Source of the DNA: Rebecca billardiae RCC1528 | Taxonomy: Eukaryota; Haptophyta | Direction: 5' to 3' | Assembly (NCBI GenBank): GCA_965240325.2 | Contig: OZ251232.1 | Span: forward strand, 806,001 to 870,000 | DNA length: 64,000 nucleotides | Shown: piece after piece, positions 60,515-64,000 of the stretch | Position numbering within the stretch: position 1 is the stretch's first letter | Layout of the letters: each line of letters begins with the position of its first letter | The notes under the pieces: model-generated | The model's input: only the letters and a program-made list of their open reading frames with translations | Database searches by the model: none | Told to the model about the DNA's origin: nothing | Position numbers and translations under genes: made by a program

Positions 60515-61503
60515 TAAGCCCATTTCACGTAACCAACCTCCAATAGCTGGCGGGAGTCTGAACTACAAACAATTCTGTCCGAGCCGAGAGGAGTTTGGGG
60601 GGAGGGCCGGGGCGGTGAGCCGCGTTGCCAGCCGCTCGGTGGCGCCGCCGCCGAGGTCGTCTCCGCGTCACACATCGACGTGCGTCGGTGTGATGTGTCT
60701 CATCGGGCGTGTGTGAGTACTTGCAGGGGCCCTGCATTCCTTTAAGGCTCGGCATCGCACTCCTCCGAGTGTGCACGCTCGTCAACGCCGTGCCGTGCGA
60801 CTGCTGCGCGTGTGGGCTTACACGCCGGCAATGTAGGCGAGACGAGCGGGGCTGAGCGCCAAGAGATGGGCGCTTCCACGCGGGAGTAGTCTGGTGCGAG
60901 GCCCCCGATCCCTCGCGCATCGGCTCGAAGCGTGCCTGAAGCACTGGGCACTCTCCTGCACAGTCTTGTCTCCCCCATCCCAAGCTGAGCTAAAACACCT
61001 CAGAACGACGTGTTTCTGCGATTTGGACGATGGTGTGGCCATCGCGTGGGCAGCGGACAGACTCGCTACTTCAGCTCCAGGCGCGCTTCGAGCCGATGCG
61101 CGAGGGATCGGGGGCCTCGCACCAGACTACTCCCGCGTGGAAGCGCCCATCTCTTGGCGCTCAGCCCCGCTCGTCTCGCCTACATTGCCGGCGTGTAAGC
61201 CCACACGCGCAGCAGTCGCACGGCACGGCGTTGACGAGCGTGCACACTCGGAGGAGTGCGATGCCGAGCCTTAAAGGAATGCAGGGCCCCTGCAAGTACT
61301 CACACACGCCCGATGAGACACATCACACCGACGCACGTCGATGTGTGACGCGGAGACGACCTCGGCGGCGGCGCCACCGAGCGGCTGGCAACGCGGCTTA
61401 CCGCCCCGGCCCTCCCCCCAAACTCCTCTCGGCTCGGACAGAATTGTTTGTAGTTCAGACACCCGCCAGCTATTGGAGGTTGGTTACGTGAAATGGGCTT
61501 ATT
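60515..61503. mobile_element. 1-kb element with ~427-bp terminal inverted repeats
   Basis: Arms about 60515-60941 and 61076-61502 are inverted and nearly identical (single differences such as CGAAGCGTG against CGAAGCGCG). Tips read ATAAGCCCATTTCACGTAAC. GCGCC flanks both ends (60510-60514 and 61504-61508), a probable 5-bp target duplication. The 134-bp centre has no gene. It occupies most of the spacer between the CXXC gene and the next gene. Confidence 0.8.
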
Positions 61504-61534
61504 GCGCCAACGGAGGTTGTCCGCTCTGCTGACC

Positions 61535-62086
61535 ATGGCGGCCCCCGCTGCCGCGGACTGGCGCTTGCAGCCTCCGACGCCCGTCGCGCCGTTCGAGCCG
61601 ACGTCGGAGGAGTACCTGGCCAGTCTCGAGAATCAGCTCCGGTCCATCGAGCGCAAGCGGCAGCAGCCCGTCCGCGCCGATTCGAGTAGCCGCCGAGGCG
61701 CAGCGCCCAACGCTGGCCTCGCGCGCGAGCTGGAATCACTTCGAGCAAAGGAGCAGGAGGCGGCATTTGTGCGACACGTCGCGGTCAGCCGAGATGATCG
61801 GGGAGCAAATGAGCTCGTTGACCCGCTTTTTGCCGACTATGACGGTGCGCAGGGCGCCGATCTGGCCGAGCTCGCCCCGGCTGCCGAAACGACGGCTGTG
61901 GCCGATCTTGTCTGGGGCGATGGCTGTGCGCTCGCCTCTCTCGCGCGCTGTATGGTTGGATGCATCGACTGTCTGCCGACGCGTGAGCCGCAACTACGCG
62001 CCGTGTGGAAATCTCTGCGCGCGCTGCTCGTGCATCTTGGTGCGCGCAGCGCTGCTCGTGGCAGCACGCCGACGACCGCGACATGA
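61535..62086 (+). CDS. Small hypothetical protein
   Basis: 183 aa. The first 40 residues (WRLQPPTPVAPFEPTSEEYL then ASLENQLRSIERKRQ) contain a short coiled coil, continued at GLARELESLRAKEQEA. No domain recognised. The C-terminal half is less convincing and could include intron sequence, since the AKEQEA helix is followed by a sudden change of composition. The start is 31 bp beyond the long-TIR element's boundary, so the element probably supplies part of its promoter. Confidence 0.5.
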   Translation: MAAPAAADWRLQPPTPVAPFEPTSEEYLASLENQLRSIERKRQQPVRADSSSRRGAAPNAGLARELESLRAKEQEAAFVRHVAVSRDDRGANELVDPLFADYDGAQGADLAELAPAAETTAVADLVWGDGCALASLARCMVGCIDCLPTREPQLRAVWKSLRALLVHLGARSAARGSTPTTAT

Positions 62087-62127
62087 ACTACACTAACACG
62101 GAGTTACTCTACACGGAGGGATTCCCA

Positions 62128-62604
62128 ACGTGCGGCTCTGGCTCCGGTTGACCCCTGCCAGTCCGGTCATAGAAACCGGGCGTACCGAAAATGATCTTCG
62201 CATTCCTGCGGCCGAATGAACGCCCGAAGTGTCCCACAGGGCCCCAAGTAGGGTTGCTATGGATGGCCAATAAGTGCCCAGGGTGTGAAACTCAGTTTGT
62301 GACTACTTCAGACTCTATATTTTTCATAGCTATTTACCCAGTCCGGTGACACATTTCCAATAGCTACGGGTGCATCCGGATCGCTCCCGGACCGTGTTCT
62401 GACCGGAGTCTGAAATGGGTAAATACATAGTAAAAATAGAGTCTGAACTATAGAGGAAGTGCTTGTTCGGGCCCAATATCGCTCTGAAGTCATCATCTAG
62501 GCATCCATTGAGGTCCTCCTGTGCAGTTTTCACGAGTGACTTCATGAAGGAGCTCACAGTGCCCGTCTCTGGCAGGGGTCCGAACCGAAGCCAGAGCCGT
62601 GCGT
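62128..62604. mobile_element. Inverted-repeat element, ~480 bp
   Basis: Ends pair as ACG..CGGCTCTGGCT.CGGTT and GACCCCTGCCAG with their complement (62128-62162 against 62568-62604). Inner segments also pair (CAGACTCTATATTTTT at 62,310 against AAAAATAGAGTCTG at 62,432). Target duplication is unclear (CA at most). No coding capacity. Confidence 0.65.
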
Positions 62605-62966
62605 CATGCAGGATTTACTATAATACTACTACTGCCGACGCTCACGTGCACTATATTATTACTGTTACACGCAGAGTCTGTCAGCTGGCCAGCAGCCTGG
62701 CCTGCCACCGAGAATGGCGCTCCTAAGTTCTTGAGTCATTATTTACATTAATATGATACGACGACGCTGCATTTCGGTAGTTAGATTTGAACTCTCATTT
62801 CGATCGGCGATCTGCCTCCAAATCCAATCCCGAGTGAATCCGTGCCCGAGTGCGGAGTGGCATCAGAGTCGGAGTCAGAGTCAGAGGCTCAGAGTCAGTA
62901 GAGTCGTCAGCCTCGACTATGACAATATGTCTACAAGTCTCAGTATACATCAATCGTATCACTACG

Positions 62967-63540
62967 TAGGCAATCGCGGGCCGAATAAGAATTGTCAGAG
63001 ATCTCACGGCTAGTCTCGGTTTCTTAGCCGTTCGGTAGCCCGAGCGCCTACGGAGTCTCAGTTTCTTAGCTAGGTCCGCCCGCCGCGCAGGCGCGGGGGG
63101 CGCAGGGGGGCAGAGCCCCCCGCTGAGTCTTCAGGCCTGGCCGGCGAGGCCGAAGCAGGAAATTTTGGGCCATTTTGGAGCAATAAATCTGGCATGATGT
63201 TGCATGGATGCTGCGGTGCACTGGCCAGGAGTCAGGCATCAGGAGAAGTCGGGACTCGGCCTGTACTCGTAGTCGGGCCGCGCGCCGCGTCCCAAGCCGG
63301 CCAAGGGCCGACTGCGCCTCGGCGGACCACTCCGGTTCGTCAGCCGCGACGCAGACTGTCGTACGGTCCCCCCGGGTTTTTTTGACAGTGTGACTATGCG
63401 TATAGCGAACCAGCCAATTTGCCCGGGCAGCCAATCGCTAGTCTCAGTTTCTAGGCCAGATCGGGCAGATCCGCAGATAGCGCAGCAAGCCCCAGTTTCT
63501 TAACGTGACAGCGGCTCCTAGTATTGCCCGCGATTGCCTA
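62967..63540 (+). mobile_element. MITE family B, copy 3
   Basis: 574 bp, ends TAGGCAATCGCGGG and complement; first base T rather than C, and flanking CG rather than TA, inside the palindrome CTACGTAGG. The body matches copy 2 closely but has extra segments, such as a run of T near 63,380. Confidence 0.88.
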
Positions 63541-64000
63541 CGTAGCTATACATAGTCGTCGGATTCTTAGATCGGTAACCGTCCGGTACTCACGGGCGGT
63601 ACTCGGTAGGCCGCGGTAGTAGTTAGTAGTTACGTTATTACGTTATATATATAATACGTACGGCGGTGTATTATATTTTATTGACGATGAATTTTCATTT
63701 TTCATGACAATGTCGTCAAGTTCTTATCAGGCGGAGAGTTAAGGCGCCAACGGCCGAGTCGGCCGACCGCGCACGTACTGTAGACCTGAGTAGTGAGTCG
63801 GAACAGAACGCCTCCCGTACGTAGAATCATGATCTTGGTAGCTGCCTGCCTGTCCGACGGCGTGGCGGCGACGGGCGATGATGCGCGCGCTGGGAGTTCG
63901 GCGACAGGTCGGGCGGAGGCGGGGCCAGCACCGGGCTGCTGGACGGTGGCATGGGAGCCGCTGCATCCGTCCGCCCGGGCTGCGGGCACGGGGTGGTTCG
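63541..64000. other. Window end, no gene seen
   Basis: AT-rich to 63,720 then GC-rich. A short minus-strand frame near 63,700-63,990 has no recognisable domain and may be the tail of a gene beyond the window. Confidence 0.35.

Noticed and set aside
60525-61491. Duplicate 152/153-aa proteins on opposite strands
   Set aside because: They are the same inverted-repeat arm read from both sides; no domain and Arg/Pro-rich composition.

Overview
This window is nuclear DNA of a GC-rich, compact eukaryotic alga. Evidence: spliceosomal introns of about 110-220 bp with GT-AG borders and one GC-AG border; eukaryote-only proteins (eIF3j, a BBSome subunit, CXXC zinc finger, PH, IQ, PDZ and FAIM domains); a bipartite leader with an FAP-type motif on a helicase; and a BBSome gene, which implies a flagellate. 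A haptophyte fits best. Another alga with a secondary red plastid, such as a pelagophyte, is not excluded. There are no operons, phage genes or CRISPR arrays, and I found no convincing rRNA or tRNA gene.

Layout. 0-17 kb: hybrid histidine kinase (-), plastid-type DEAD-box helicase (-) head to head with a sulfotransferase (+), a 1,406-aa coiled-coil/low-complexity protein (-) head to head with a cytochrome b5 membrane protein (+). 17-25 kb: a TA-flanked inverted-repeat transposon, eIF3j (-), BBIP1/BBS18 (+), a polytopic membrane protein (-), a small plastid-type protein (+), and copy 1 of a 0.5-kb MITE. 25-39 kb: a two-exon PH-like protein (-) against a Dpy-30-domain protein (+), a five-exon LRR protein (-) against a coiled-coil protein (+), a GT8 glycosyltransferase (+), and a Gln-rich tandem-repeat protein (-). 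39-46 kb: two elements with very long terminal inverted repeats, lying either side of an unusual fucosyltransferase-like gene. 46-55 kb: a type I membrane protein (+), a DNPH1-like/thymidylate kinase fusion (-) against a FAIM-PDZ protein (+), and an IQ/zinc-ribbon/PH protein (+). 55-64 kb: MITE copies 2 and 3, a CXXC zinc-finger protein (-), a third long-inverted-repeat element, a small hypothetical gene (+), and another inverted-repeat element.

Two patterns stand out. Genes are mostly arranged as head-to-head pairs with spacers often under 200 bp, so many promoters are probably bidirectional. In addition, the window holds eight insertions with terminal inverted repeats, in at least seven sequence families, seven of them with a recognisable target-site duplication of 2-7 bp and none with a recognisable transposase. 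Three of them sit exactly inside head-to-head promoter spacers. Gene models, exon borders and starts were derived by hand from reading frames, splice consensus and protein continuity; no database search or transcript data was available.
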